From contig NZ_CP032550.1 of NCBI RefSeq assembly GCF_009735645.1, positions 744,001-808,000 on the forward strand: a stretch of DNA of 64,000 nt, written 5' to 3'. Position numbers and translations under genes: made by a program. A model generated the notes under the pieces. It had not been told where the DNA came from. It made no database searches and saw only the letters and a program-made list of their open reading frames with translations. Origin of the DNA: Microbacterium oryzae. Lineage in GTDB: Bacteria; Actinomycetota; Actinomycetes; Actinomycetales; Microbacteriaceae. The stretch's first letter is position 1. Every line of letters starts with the position of its first letter. This document shows positions 7,129 to 15,824 of the stretch, piece after piece.

Positions 7129-9090
7129 TCACTCCTCGGGGTCCCGCTCCGGCAGGTCGGCTCCCGCGTCGTCGCGCGCCTCCTCGGGGGTCGCCTCCGT
7201 GCCATCCGCCGTCTGCGCCGGGGGAGCGCCGTCGGCCGCCTTCGCCTCGTCTTCGCCGCGCACGCCGGGCGCCTCCTCCTCGCGCCCGTGCCGTGCCGCC
7301 GCGATCGCGTCGGCGGCGCGGACGAGCGCGAGGTGCGAGAGCGCCTGTGGCGTGTTGCCCACCTGCCGGCTGCGCGCGGGGTCGTACTCCTCGGCGAGGA
7401 GACCGACGTCGTTCGCGGCGGCGAGCCCACGCTCCATGAGCTCCTCCGCATCGCGCAGGCGCCCCGACGCGGCGTACTGCTCGACGAGCCAGAACGAGCA
7501 GGCGAGGAACGGGTGCTCCTCGCCGCTGAGCCCGTCGACGCCGGATGATGTGCGGTACCGCAGCAGGAGGCCGTCCTGCATGAGGTCCTCCTCCATCGCC
7601 GCGACCGTACCCGTCATCCGCTCGTCGTCGGGCGCGATGAAGCCGATCTGCGGCAGCTGCAGCAGCGCGGCGTCGACTTCGTCGGTGTCGTAGTGCTGTC
7701 GGAACGCGCCGCGCTTCTCGTCGAACCCCTGGGAGAGGATCTCCTCGCGCAGGCGGTCGGCGAGATCCTGCCAGAGCTCGGCGTCGCCGTCGAGTCCGAA
7801 CTCGCGCACGCCCCGCGCCCCGCGGTCGAACGCCGCCCACACCATCGCGCGGGAGTGCGTGAAGTGCTTCTGCTCGCCGCGGATCTCCCAGATGCCGTGG
7901 TCGGGGCGCTGCCAGTTCTCGGCGAGGAAGTCGAGCAGAGCGTGCTGCAGCGGCCAGGAGGCCGCCGTCTCCGCGAGGCCCGCGAGCCGCGCGCCGTGCA
8001 GGGCGACCATGACCTCGCCGAACACGTCCCACTGCGTCTGCTCGTACGCGCCGTTGCCCACGCGCACCGGGCGCGCGCCGCCGTAGCCGGCGAGCTCCGG
8101 CAGCTCGAACTCGGCCAGACGGCGCTCCCCGCCGATGCCGTACATGATCTGCACGTCGGCGGGGTCGCCCGCGATCGCACGCAGCAGCCATCCGCGCCAC
8201 TCCTCGGCTTCCTCCCGGTATCCGTGGGTGAGGAGCACGGCGATCGTGAGCGCGGCGTCGCGCAGCCATACGTAGCGGTAGTCCCAGTTGCGCTCGCCCC
8301 CGTCGGTCTCCGGGAGGCTCGTCGTCGCCGCCGCGGAGATGCCGCCGGTGTCCTCGTCGGTGAGCGCGCGCAGCACGAGAAGCGACCGTCGCACGGCCTG
8401 GTCGTAGGGCGATGGCGGGTCGCTGCGGTCGGCCCAGTCGCGCCACCACGTCACGGTCTGCTCGATCGCGGCGTCGACGTCGAGGGGCTTCGGGGGTCGA
8501 CGGTGCGACGGATACCAGGTGAGCACGAGGTCGACGGTCTCGCCCTCGGCGACGTCGTACTCCGCGACGTGCTCGAGGCCCTCGGCGTGCACGCGCGGCC
8601 CGCGGCGGATGACCGTTCCGGGGCCGGCGGTGGCGAGGATGGCCGGATGGTCGCCGTATTCGATCTGCCGCACCCACGGCACGGCCGCTCCGTAGTCGAA
8701 GCGCACGGCATAGCGCTCCGCGAAGCGGACCGAGCCGCTGATGCCGCGGATGCGGCGCACGAGGTTCGGGCGGTTGTCGCCGAGCGGCATGAAGTCCAGC
8801 ACCTCGGCCTCGCCCGCGTCGGTGCGCCACAGCGTGCGCAGCACGAAGGTGTCGCGCAGGTACTCGCGCTCCGAGACGGCGCCGTCATCATCGGGTGCCA
8901 GCGACCATCGCCCCGCCTTCTCGCTGTCGAGGAGCGCGGCGAACAGCGACTCGGAGTCGAAGCGCGGCAGGCACAGCCAGTCGATGCTGCCCCCACGCGA
9001 GATCAGGGCGGCCGAGTGCATGTCGCCGACGAGGGCGTAGTCCTCGATCGGCGTCGGCTGATGCGCGATGGATCCGTCTGAAGAGGCCAT
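7129..9090 (-). CDS. Glycoside hydrolase family 15 (trehalase/glucoamylase-like)
   Basis: 653 aa. N-terminal beta-sandwich (IEDYALVGDMHSAALIS, SIDWLCLPRFDS) followed by an (alpha/alpha)6 barrel: NWDYRYVWLRDAALTIAVL (near residue 270) with the family's WxRDA motif, and WEIRGEQKHFTHSRAMVWAA near 400. The C-terminal ~45 residues are acidic, Ala/Glu-rich and low in complexity. Actinobacterial members hydrolyse trehalose or alpha-glucans. No signal peptide, so cytoplasmic. Monocistronic. Confidence 0.88.
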   Translation of the reverse strand: MASSDGSIAHQPTPIEDYALVGDMHSAALISRGGSIDWLCLPRFDSESLFAALLDSEKAGRWSLAPDDDGAVSEREYLRDTFVLRTLWRTDAGEAEVLDFMPLGDNRPNLVRRIRGISGSVRFAERYAVRFDYGAAVPWVRQIEYGDHPAILATAGPGTVIRRGPRVHAEGLEHVAEYDVAEGETVDLVLTWYPSHRRPPKPLDVDAAIEQTVTWWRDWADRSDPPSPYDQAVRRSLLVLRALTDEDTGGISAAATTSLPETDGGERNWDYRYVWLRDAALTIAVLLTHGYREEAEEWRGWLLRAIAGDPADVQIMYGIGGERRLAEFELPELAGYGGARPVRVGNGAYEQTQWDVFGEVMVALHGARLAGLAETAASWPLQHALLDFLAENWQRPDHGIWEIRGEQKHFTHSRAMVWAAFDRGARGVREFGLDGDAELWQDLADRLREEILSQGFDEKRGAFRQHYDTDEVDAALLQLPQIGFIAPDDERMTGTVAAMEEDLMQDGLLLRYRTSSGVDGLSGEEHPFLACSFWLVEQYAASGRLRDAEELMERGLAAANDVGLLAEEYDPARSRQVGNTPQALSHLALVRAADAIAAARHGREEEAPGVRGEDEAKAADGAPPAQTADGTEATPEEARDDAGADLPERDPEE

Positions 9091-9163
9091 GCGTCCACGC
9101 TAGAGCCGGCCAGGGCCATCCGGCGCGGCCTTGCCAGGCGCGCGCACGACCTCTATGGCCGTG

Positions 9164-9682
9164 TCAGCGGCGCGAGTCCTTCAGCGTGCCGGTGATCTTC
9201 TCGCCGGGGATGTACACGACGCAGGAGATGAGGCGGTCCTCGAGCTCGTTCCAGGTCTCCTCGACCGGGGTGAGGAACTGCACGTACACCGACGACTCGG
9301 GCTCGCCGTCGTAGGGGATGCCGATGAAGTCCTCGAACTTCGCGACGCACCCCTCCTCGGCGGCGTCTCCCACCGCACCCGCGCCCGGCCACTCGCCATC
9401 GGCCATCCGCACCTCGTCGTAGACCTCGCCGTCGTGCGGCTCGTCGCAGGGGACGACCTCGATCTCGGTGATCTCGCCGTCGCCGGGGTTGGCGATGCAG
9501 TCGCCGATCTCGACGGAGAACGCGTCGACCGTGCCGCCCTCGGCCGCCTCCCGGGTCTCGTCGTCGGACGCAGCATCGCCGTTGAGGGCGTTCGCCAGGC
9601 TCGAGCATCCGGCCAGCGAGCAGGCGAGGGCGACGGCGGCGCCGGCGACGAGGAGGCCGCGGCCCGGGTTCGTGCGAGTCAT
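9164..9682 (-). CDS. Septum formation-family lipoprotein
   Basis: 172 aa. Type II signal peptide with lipobox LAGC (Cys26), so anchored outside the membrane. The mature part is acidic and matches the septum formation domain: SVEIGDCIANPGDGEITEIE and PCDEPHDGEVYDEV with paired Cys, repeated later as CVAKFEDFIGI and SCVVYIPG. ATG 9682 is preceded by AGGAG. The longer open frame upstream is a shadow of the def gene. Role in cell division is only suggested by the domain name. Confidence 0.82.
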   Translation of the reverse strand: MTRTNPGRGLLVAGAAVALACSLAGCSSLANALNGDAASDDETREAAEGGTVDAFSVEIGDCIANPGDGEITEIEVVPCDEPHDGEVYDEVRMADGEWPGAGAVGDAAEEGCVAKFEDFIGIPYDGEPESSVYVQFLTPVEETWNELEDRLISCVVYIPGEKITGTLKDSRR

Positions 9683-9720
9683 GGGTGCATCTCCTGTGTG
9701 CGGGGTGGGGCGGGCACGGG

Positions 9721-10287
9721 TCACGCGTCGAGGTCGTCGACGCCGGGCATCCAGCTGACGCCCGGACGGCCCCAGCCGCGCTTCTTCGAGATCTTCTGCG
9801 CGGTCTTCCAGTCGCGGTCGGAGAGCCGGTCGACGTAGACGACGCCGTCGAGGTGGTCGAACTCGTGCTGCATGATCCGCGCGCGCCATCCGTCGACCTC
9901 GATGCGTACGGGGGCGCCCTCGAGATCCATGCCGGTCACGACGACTCGGTCGGAGCGACGCAGCGGGAACCGCTCGCCGGGGAACGAAAGGCATCCCTCC
10001 GACTCGAGGTCCTCATCCGGGTCTCCCGGCTCGGTGGGGACCATCCAGAGCTCGGGGTTGAGGATCTCGCCGCGCCACGGATTCCCGTCGTCGTCCTCGT
10101 ACGTGTACGTGTAGATGCGCAGCGGCACGCCGACCTGCGGGGCGGCGAGACCGACCCCGGGAGCGGCGTCCATCGTCTCGTACATGTCGCGCACGAGCGT
10201 GCGGATGTCGTCGGTGATGTCCTCGACGGGCGATGCGGGGGAGTGCAGGACGGGATCGCCCCAGATGCGGATCGGGAGAACAGCCAT
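9721..10287 (-). CDS. def: Peptide deformylase
   Basis: 188 aa. Removes the formyl group from the N-terminal Met of new proteins; metal (Fe/Zn) enzyme. All three motifs are present: GVGLAAPQVG (near residue 45), EGCLSFPG (near 103) with the metal-binding Cys, and QHEFDHLDG (near 147) with both His ligands and the catalytic Glu. ATG 10287 gives the standard N-terminus MAVLPIRIWGDPVL. The longer upstream frame is not coding. It precedes the lipoprotein gene on the same strand by 38 bp. Confidence 0.95.
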   Translation of the reverse strand: MAVLPIRIWGDPVLHSPASPVEDITDDIRTLVRDMYETMDAAPGVGLAAPQVGVPLRIYTYTYEDDDGNPWRGEILNPELWMVPTEPGDPDEDLESEGCLSFPGERFPLRRSDRVVVTGMDLEGAPVRIEVDGWRARIMQHEFDHLDGVVYVDRLSDRDWKTAQKISKKRGWGRPGVSWMPGVDDLDA

Positions 10288-10329
10288 CCCTTCAGGGTAG
10301 TCGGCGCGTCCTGGCGGTAGTCTCTGGAC

Positions 10330-11448
10330 GTGACCTGGGGAGCATCGGAGACCATGGCCGCGGCGGGCGTCGGAGAGCAGCTCGTGGGCGCTCTGGAGAA
10401 CCCGGGGCTGCTGCTCGGGATCCCGCTCGCGATCGCCGGCGCCGTGTTCATGTCGATCGGCGCGCAGTATCAGAGCCGCGGCGTGAAGAAGGTCGAGGCG
10501 CTGGCGGGATCCGAGGGGCGCGCGGGGCTCGGCCTCTCGCACCTCCTGCGGCTGCTGACGAGGCCGTCGTGGATCGCCGGGACGCTCCTGCTCGGGATGG
10601 CGATCGTCTGCCAGCTGAGCGCGCTCGCGGTGGCGCCCCTCATCGTCGTGCAGCCGCTCGGCGCGATCTCGCTCGTCATCACCACGCTGCTGAACGCGCA
10701 GATCACCGGGCACACACCCACCCGCAATTCGCTCACCGCGATCGGGCTCTGTCTCGGCGGCATCCTCATCTTCGTGCTCGTCGCGGCGCTCTTCGCGACC
10801 GAGCGCAGCATCAGCGACTTCGAGCTCCTCGTCGTCCTGGCCATCCTGCTCGTCGTGATCATCCTGCTCGGGGGAGCATGGCTCATCCTGCGACGGCACA
10901 TCGGCGCGCTCTTCTACATCACCGCCGCCGGCGTCCTCTACGGGTTCGTCGCGACGCTGGCGAAGATCGTCATCAAGCGGATCCAGGCGGGCGACCTCGA
11001 CTGGACCGTCGCACTGTGCGTGGTGGCCCTCATCGCGGCGGCGGCCGCGGGCGGGTACTTCGTGCAGACGGCGTACGCATCGGGCCCTCCCGACCTCGTC
11101 ATCGCCGGACTCACCGTGATCGACCCGATCGTCGCCGTGCTGATCGGCGCGATCGTGCTCGGCGAGGCCGCGAACGCCCCGCTGTGGGCGATCGTCGTGT
11201 TCGTCGTCATGGGCGCCGTCGCCTCACTCGGCGTGATCCTGCTCGCGCGTCATCACCCGCAGGTGCTGAGCGAGAGCCAGGAGCTGCGCATTCCGCGCGG
11301 TTCGAGCGGCGGCGCGCCTGCGGCTGCGGCCGCTGCGCCGACCTCGGGCCTCGACGATCTCCGCTCGGCGCAGGACCCGGATGACCTCCTCACGCGCCGC
11401 ATCCCGCGCGACGGCGACGAGACAGGGCCCTCGCCCGAGCCGCGATAG
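10330..11448 (+). CDS. DMT/NIPA-like multi-membrane transporter
   Basis: 372 aa, nine or ten hydrophobic segments to about residue 320, then a polar Ala/Pro/Asp tail. The pattern (AGAVFMSIGAQYQSRGVKK, VCQLSALAVAPLIVVQPLG, FVQTAYASGPPDLVIAGLTV) matches the DMT-family proteins of actinobacteria that resemble Mg2+/NIPA transporters. Substrate unknown. GTG at 10330 is used; ATG at 10354 is a possible alternative. Divergent from def with 42 bp between them. Confidence 0.8.
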   Translation: MTWGASETMAAAGVGEQLVGALENPGLLLGIPLAIAGAVFMSIGAQYQSRGVKKVEALAGSEGRAGLGLSHLLRLLTRPSWIAGTLLLGMAIVCQLSALAVAPLIVVQPLGAISLVITTLLNAQITGHTPTRNSLTAIGLCLGGILIFVLVAALFATERSISDFELLVVLAILLVVIILLGGAWLILRRHIGALFYITAAGVLYGFVATLAKIVIKRIQAGDLDWTVALCVVALIAAAAAGGYFVQTAYASGPPDLVIAGLTVIDPIVAVLIGAIVLGEAANAPLWAIVVFVVMGAVASLGVILLARHHPQVLSESQELRIPRGSSGGAPAAAAAAPTSGLDDLRSAQDPDDLLTRRIPRDGDETGPSPEPR

Positions 11449-11461
11449 GCTCGAACCCTAC

Positions 11462-11535
11462 GGGGCGGTGGCCAAGCTGGTTAAGGCAGTGGGCTCATAA
11501 CCCAACGATCGTCGGTTCAAGTCCGACCCGCCCTA
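11462..11535 (+). tRNA. tRNA with CAT anticodon (Met, or Ile2 if lysidine-modified)
   Basis: 74 nt; acceptor GGGGCGG (11462-11468) pairs with CCGCCCT (11528-11534), with a G-T end pair and discriminator A. The anticodon loop is CTCATAA. The anticodon stem has one G-A mismatch at its base. CAT tRNAs can be elongator Met or Ile2, and I cannot separate them safely; it lacks the initiator's C1 mismatch plus GGG/CCC anticodon-stem set in full, so fMet is less likely. Confidence 0.9.
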
Positions 11536-11602
11536 CTGACTGCCGGCGCCTGCCCGCGGTGATCCCCGCCCCTCCGCCCGCACCCGGACGTATCGTGGGT
11601 GC

Positions 11603-13066
11603 ATGAGCGGCACACTGCACGCACCGGTGGCCCTGGGCGACCGCTTCGCCCGCGAGATGCCCGAGATGGCGCTGCCCTGGCGGGCCGAGGACTTCCCCGA
11701 TCGACGGCTGGTCGTGCTCAACGAGCCGCTCGCCGCCGAACTCGGCCTCGACCCGGCGTTCCTCCGCAGCGAGGACGGGATGCGGTTCCTGACCGGCGCG
11801 CTCGACGTCGACGGCGCCACCTCGGTCGCCCAGGCGTATGCCGGGCACCAGTTCGGCGGCTACTCGCCGCGGCTGGGGGATGGCCGCGCCCTCCTTCTCG
11901 GGGACGTCGCGGATGCGGATGGCCGGCTCCGCGACATCCATCTCAAGGGGTCGGGCCCGACGCCCTTCTCGCGCAACGGCGACGGGATGGCCGCACTTGG
12001 TCCGATGCTGCGCGAGTACGTCGTCAGCGAGGCGATGCACGCGCTCGGCGTCCCGACCACGCGTTCGCTCGCCGTGGTCGCGACGGGGCAGAAGGTGTAC
12101 CGCGAGACCGTGCTGCCGGGCGCCGTGCTCGCGCGCGTGGCGAGCAGCCACCTGCGCGTCGGGAGCTTCCAGTACGCGTCGGCGCGGGGAGACCTCGAGC
12201 TCCTCCGCCGGCTCATCGACCATGCGCTCGACCGGCACCATCCGGAACTGCGGCAGGCGGAGAACCCGGCGCTCGCACTCCTCCAGGCTGTGCTCTCGGC
12301 GCAGGCATCGCTCATCGCCCGGTGGATGCACGTCGGCTTCGTGCACGGGGTGATGAACACCGACAACATGACGATCTCGGGGGAGACGATCGACTACGGG
12401 CCCTGCGCGTTCGTCGATGCATACGACCCCGCGGCGGTGTACAGCTCCATCGACCTCGCCGGCCGCTACGCCTATCGCAACCAGCCGGCGATGGCCGGGT
12501 GGAACCTCGCGAGGTTCGCCGAGTCGCTGCTGCCTGCCATCCATGACGATCGCGAGCAGGGGATCGCGCTCGCCCAGGAGGCGCTCAACACCTTCGTGCC
12601 GCAGTACAGCGCGGCCTGGACGTCCGGCTTCCTCGCGAAGCTCGGCCTCCGCGACGACCTCGACGATGGCGTCGCCGTCCCGCTGCTGGAGGACCTGCTG
12701 GCGCTGATGCAGGGGAGCCGCGTCGACTTCACCTCGTTCTTCCGTCGGCTCGCCGACGCCGCGCGGGGGCACCGTGAACCCGCGCGCGAGATCTTCATCG
12801 ACCTGGCCGGCTTCGACGCGTGGGCGGAGCGCTGGCTGGCGCTCGCGCCCGATGCCGACGCGATGGACGGCGTGAACCCGATCTACATCCCTCGCAATCA
12901 TCTGGTCGAGGAGGCGCTGGCGGCCGCTGGCGACGGCGACCTCGAGCCGCTGACGAAGCTGCTCGACGCCGTGACTCGGCCGCACATCGAGCGCGCGGGG
13001 CTGGAGCGCTACGCCGAACCCGCTCCGGAGAGCTTCGGGAGGTACCGCACCTTCTGCGGGACGTGA
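11603..13066 (+). CDS. selO: Protein adenylyltransferase SelO (YdiU/UPF0061)
   Basis: 487 aa. Pseudokinase-fold enzyme that transfers AMP from ATP to Ser/Thr/Tyr of target proteins and is linked to redox stress in other bacteria. Seen here: [16 protein letters not shown] (residues 81-96), [17 protein letters not shown] (112-128) with the ATP-binding Lys115, [11 protein letters not shown] with the metal-binding Asn/Asp, and [15 protein letters not shown]. The C-terminus ends FCGT, so it has Cys and no selenocysteine at that site. ATG 11603 begins the conserved N-terminus. No operon partner. Confidence 0.93.
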   Translation: MSGTLHAPVALGDRFAREMPEMALPWRAEDFPDRRLVVLNEPLAAELGLDPAFLRSEDGMRFLTGALDVDGATSVAQAYAGHQFGGYSPRLGDGRALLLGDVADADGRLRDIHLKGSGPTPFSRNGDGMAALGPMLREYVVSEAMHALGVPTTRSLAVVATGQKVYRETVLPGAVLARVASSHLRVGSFQYASARGDLELLRRLIDHALDRHHPELRQAENPALALLQAVLSAQASLIARWMHVGFVHGVMNTDNMTISGETIDYGPCAFVDAYDPAAVYSSIDLAGRYAYRNQPAMAGWNLARFAESLLPAIHDDREQGIALAQEALNTFVPQYSAAWTSGFLAKLGLRDDLDDGVAVPLLEDLLALMQGSRVDFTSFFRRLADAARGHREPAREIFIDLAGFDAWAERWLALAPDADAMDGVNPIYIPRNHLVEEALAAAGDGDLEPLTKLLDAVTRPHIERAGLERYAEPAPESFGRYRTFCGT

Positions 13067-13102
13067 CCCGCAGGAGCGCGCGACGACGGCCATCCCCGCG
13101 GT

Positions 13103-13149
13103 TAGTTGCTCAATCTCAACTACCCGTGTATAGTTGAGGTCTATCAACT
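13103..13149 (+). promoter_or_regulatory. Promoter with two operator-like palindromes for the MFS/MarR operon
   Basis: -35 TTGCTC (13106-13111), 17-bp spacer, -10 TATAGT (13129-13134). Two inverted repeats of the same core lie on it: TAGTTG-N8-CAACTA (13103-13122) covering the -35, and AGTTGA-N6-TCAACT (13132-13149) covering the -10 and start point. Palindromes so placed are usual for MarR repressors, and a marR gene is second in the operon. Confidence 0.75.
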
Positions 13150-13170
13150 TTTACCTGGGAGCGTCTCGAC

Positions 13171-14877
13171 TTGCGTAACTCGTCACAACCGCCAGCGGAA
13201 GCCAAGCGCTCCGCTCGCGAAGTCTTCACCGCACTCTCCGGTCTCATCGTCGGCATGTTCGTCGCCGTGCTCTCGGGCACCGTCGTCTCGACATCGATGC
13301 CGGTCATCATCGCCGACCTCGGCGGCACGCAGTCGCAGTACACGTGGGTCATCACCGCGAGCCTCCTGGCGACGGCCGTGTCGACCCCGATCTGGGGCAA
13401 GCTCGCCGACCTCGTCGACCGCAAGATCCTCATCCAGATCTCGCTCGTGCTGTTCACCGCCGGAACCGTCATCGCCGGCTTCTCGACCGACACGAACATG
13501 CTGATCGCCGTCCGCGTGCTGCAGGGCGTCGGCGTTGGCGGCCTGATGTCGCTCGTGATGATCGCGGTCGCCCTCATCATCTCGCCCCGCGAGCGCGGCA
13601 AGTACATGGGTGTCGTCGGCGGCATCATGGCGCTGGGCACCATCGGCGGCCCGCTGCTCGGCGGCCTCCTCACCGACGTGTGGGGATGGCGCTCCAACTT
13701 CTTCGTGGGCGTCCCGTTCGCGCTCGTCGCGCTCGTGCTGCTGCAGTTCACGCTGCACCTGCCGAAGCCGCAGGGCGCGAAGGTGTCGATCGACTACTTC
13801 GGCATCGTGCTCCTCGCGGTGGGCGTGTCGACGCTCCTCATCTGGGTCTCGATGGGCGGCAGCGAGTTCGACTGGGACTCCGCCACGAGCATCACCCTCG
13901 CGGCGGTTGCGGGTGTCGCCATCGCCGGCTTCGTCGCGGTCGAGTTCTTCGTCAGGGAGCCGATCGTCCCGATGACGCTGTTCCGCAACCGCACCTTCAC
14001 GCTGTCGGTGATCGCATCGATCGCCATCGGCGTCTCGATGTTCGCCACGTCGGTGTTCCTCGCTCAGTACTTCCAGCTCGCTCGCGGCGCCACCCCGACC
14101 GAGTCCGGCCTTATGACCATCCCGATGATCGTGGGCCAGATGGGCGCGTCGATCATCATCGGCCAGCTCGTGAGCCGCTACGGCAAGTGGAAGGGCTGGA
14201 TGCTCACCGGTTCGGTGCTCACCACCATCGGTGTGAGCCTGATGTCGACGCTGCGCTATGACACGCCGTTCATCCTCGTCGCCGTGTACATGTTCGTGCT
14301 CGGTGCCGGGCTCGGCATGGTCATGCAGAACCTCACGCTCATCGTGCAGAACGACACCGACCCGCGTCAGCTCGGCGCCGCGTCGTCGAACGTGAACTTT
14401 TTCCGCACGATCGCGGGAACCATCGGCGTCACGATCATGGGCTCGATGCTGTCGACGAGCGTCGGCAACTACATCTCCGACGGACTCGGCGACTTCACGC
14501 CGACGACGGAGGCCGAGGGCACCGCGCTGCAGAGCCTCGCCTCGGGCGACGTGCCGAAGGTGGCCGAGCTGCCCGACACGATCCGCGCGATCGTCGAGGG
14601 CGCCTACGGTCACGGAATCGCGGATGCGTTCATCATCGCCATCCCGCTCGCCGTGATCTCGATCATCGCGATCGCGTTCATCAAGAACAAGCCGCTGTCG
14701 ACGAAGAGCGCCGGCGACCAGCTGCGCGAGCAGGCGGAGGAGTCCGCGATCGAGGTCTCCGAGGCCGAGATCGGCGCGAGCACCGGCACGCTTCGCGTCG
14801 TGAACGGCGACGTCGCGGCGCCTTCCACGGGCTCGACGACGGTGCTCGAGCGCGAGGATCGGAAGCGCGGGCGCTGA
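13171..14877 (+). CDS. DHA2-family MFS drug:proton antiporter
   Basis: 568 aa, about 14 membrane segments (EmrB/QacA type). Marks: TVVSTSMPVIIADLGGTQSQ in helix 1, WGKLADLVDRK (loop 2-3), RVLQGVGVGGLMSLVMI (helix 4, motif B), and GGPLLGGLLTDVWGWR (motif C, antiporter). The last ~60 residues are a polar tail. Start is TTG 13171; it is the only start close to the expected N-terminus. Probably exports toxic organic compounds. One base separates it from the marR gene. Confidence 0.9.
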   Translation: MRNSSQPPAEAKRSAREVFTALSGLIVGMFVAVLSGTVVSTSMPVIIADLGGTQSQYTWVITASLLATAVSTPIWGKLADLVDRKILIQISLVLFTAGTVIAGFSTDTNMLIAVRVLQGVGVGGLMSLVMIAVALIISPRERGKYMGVVGGIMALGTIGGPLLGGLLTDVWGWRSNFFVGVPFALVALVLLQFTLHLPKPQGAKVSIDYFGIVLLAVGVSTLLIWVSMGGSEFDWDSATSITLAAVAGVAIAGFVAVEFFVREPIVPMTLFRNRTFTLSVIASIAIGVSMFATSVFLAQYFQLARGATPTESGLMTIPMIVGQMGASIIIGQLVSRYGKWKGWMLTGSVLTTIGVSLMSTLRYDTPFILVAVYMFVLGAGLGMVMQNLTLIVQNDTDPRQLGAASSNVNFFRTIAGTIGVTIMGSMLSTSVGNYISDGLGDFTPTTEAEGTALQSLASGDVPKVAELPDTIRAIVEGAYGHGIADAFIIAIPLAVISIIAIAFIKNKPLSTKSAGDQLREQAEESAIEVSEAEIGASTGTLRVVNGDVAAPSTGSTTVLEREDRKRGR

Positions 14878-14878
14878 G

Positions 14879-15328
14879 ATGATCGGCACCGAAGCGGGCA
14901 CGAGCATGGCAGGCACCGTGGCGGATCTGCAGGGCGACCTCAATCTGATCTTCGTGCGTGCGCGTTCGCTCTGGAAGGAGTCGGCCGCCCGACTCCATCC
15001 GGAACTGCAGGTGGCGGGGTACAAGCTGCTCAGCTTCATCGACCGAGCTGGGACGGCGAACGCCCACCAGCTCGCGGAGCGATTCGAGATGGACAAGTCG
15101 GTCATCAGCCGCCAGGTGAGGATGCTCGAGGACTTCGGCCTGCTCGAGTCACGCGCGGATGAGCGCGACGGGCGCCTCCGGGTGCTCACGGCGACACCGC
15201 GAGCATCCGCTCAGCTGAGCCGGCTCCGCGCTGAATACGCCGCTCGCCTGCGCGACGGGATGGGCGAGGTGACCGAGGAGGAGATCCTGGCCGCCTCGAA
15301 GGTCTTCCGACTGCTCGCCGAGGTCTGA
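14879..15328 (+). CDS. MarR-family transcriptional regulator
   Basis: 149 aa. Winged-helix core: AHQLAERFEMDKSVISRQVRMLEDFGLL (residues ~60-87) and wing ESRADERDGRLRVLTAT. Likely represses the upstream exporter and itself through the palindromes at 13103-13149, releasing DNA when a ligand binds. It lies 1 bp after the transporter stop. Met-11 (MAGTVADLQ) is an alternative start. Confidence 0.9.
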   Translation: MIGTEAGTSMAGTVADLQGDLNLIFVRARSLWKESAARLHPELQVAGYKLLSFIDRAGTANAHQLAERFEMDKSVISRQVRMLEDFGLLESRADERDGRLRVLTATPRASAQLSRLRAEYAARLRDGMGEVTEEEILAASKVFRLLAEV

Positions 15329-15345
15329 TCCGCTCGAACCCCACA

Positions 15346-15379
15346 GGAGCCCCGCTTCCGGAAACGGCGGCGGGGCTCC
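15346..15379 (+). terminator. Hairpin after marR
   Basis: 10-bp perfect stem GGAGCCCCGC/GCGGGGCTCC with a 14-nt loop, 17 nt after the marR stop and between convergent genes, so it may serve both strands. No T tract. Confidence 0.6.
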
Positions 15380-15409
15380 GTCGTACCCGGGCACAGTGCG
15401 TGCTGCGGA

Positions 15410-15655
15410 TCAGCTCGCCGTCGTCTTCCGCCGGGTCGCCCGCGGCCGCCCCACGGCCATCCAGGCGATCGGGCCGAAGAGCGGAACGAGAACCGCGAGG
15501 ATGGCCCACAGCGCGAACTCGGACGCCGGCAGCAGGCGCACCGCGCGCGCCAGCGAGATCAGCGACGTCACGAGCAGCGCAAGCAGCACCACCACCGTGC
15601 TCGACCAGAGGGTGTCGGCCACCGTGGGGAGCAGCGGATTCACGGCATCGGTCAT
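15410..15655 (-). CDS. PLD nuclease N-terminal (PLDc_N) domain membrane protein
   Basis: 81 aa with two membrane helices (residues ~12-36 and ~45-65). FALWAILAVLVPLFGPIAWM is typical of PLDc_N proteins, which carry no nuclease domain. GAGTGA six bases before ATG 15655 supports this start over the ATG at 15664. Function unknown. Confidence 0.7.
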   Translation of the reverse strand: MTDAVNPLLPTVADTLWSSTVVVLLALLVTSLISLARAVRLLPASEFALWAILAVLVPLFGPIAWMAVGRPRATRRKTTAS

Positions 15656-15692
15656 GCGGATCACTCTAATGGTGCAGACGGCGCTGCCGTGT

Positions 15693-15769
15693 CGGATTTC
15701 GGGGCGGTGGGGCTGGTGTCGACGGCTGAGGTCGACACGCGCACGCCAGCCCCGGCCACCCGAAATCCG
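15693..15769. repeat. Nested palindromic repeat, copy A
   Basis: Three nested inverted repeats: CGGATTTCGGG/CCCGAAATCCG (15693-15703 and 15759-15769), GGGGCTGG/CCAGCCCC (15709-15716 and 15746-15753), GTGTCGAC/GTCGACAC (15716-15723 and 15731-15738). A diverged copy in the same orientation lies at 22711-22795. The sites bracket the rhamnoside locus. Non-coding. Confidence 0.85.
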
Positions 15770-15824
15770 GAACGCGCGCGTTCACGCGAACGGACGCGAA
15801 CGGACGCCCGCCCGCCCGGTTCCG

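Noticed and set aside
13183..15189. 668-aa minus-strand open frame with His/Asp/Arg-rich translation
   Set aside because: Shadow of the MFS and MarR genes.
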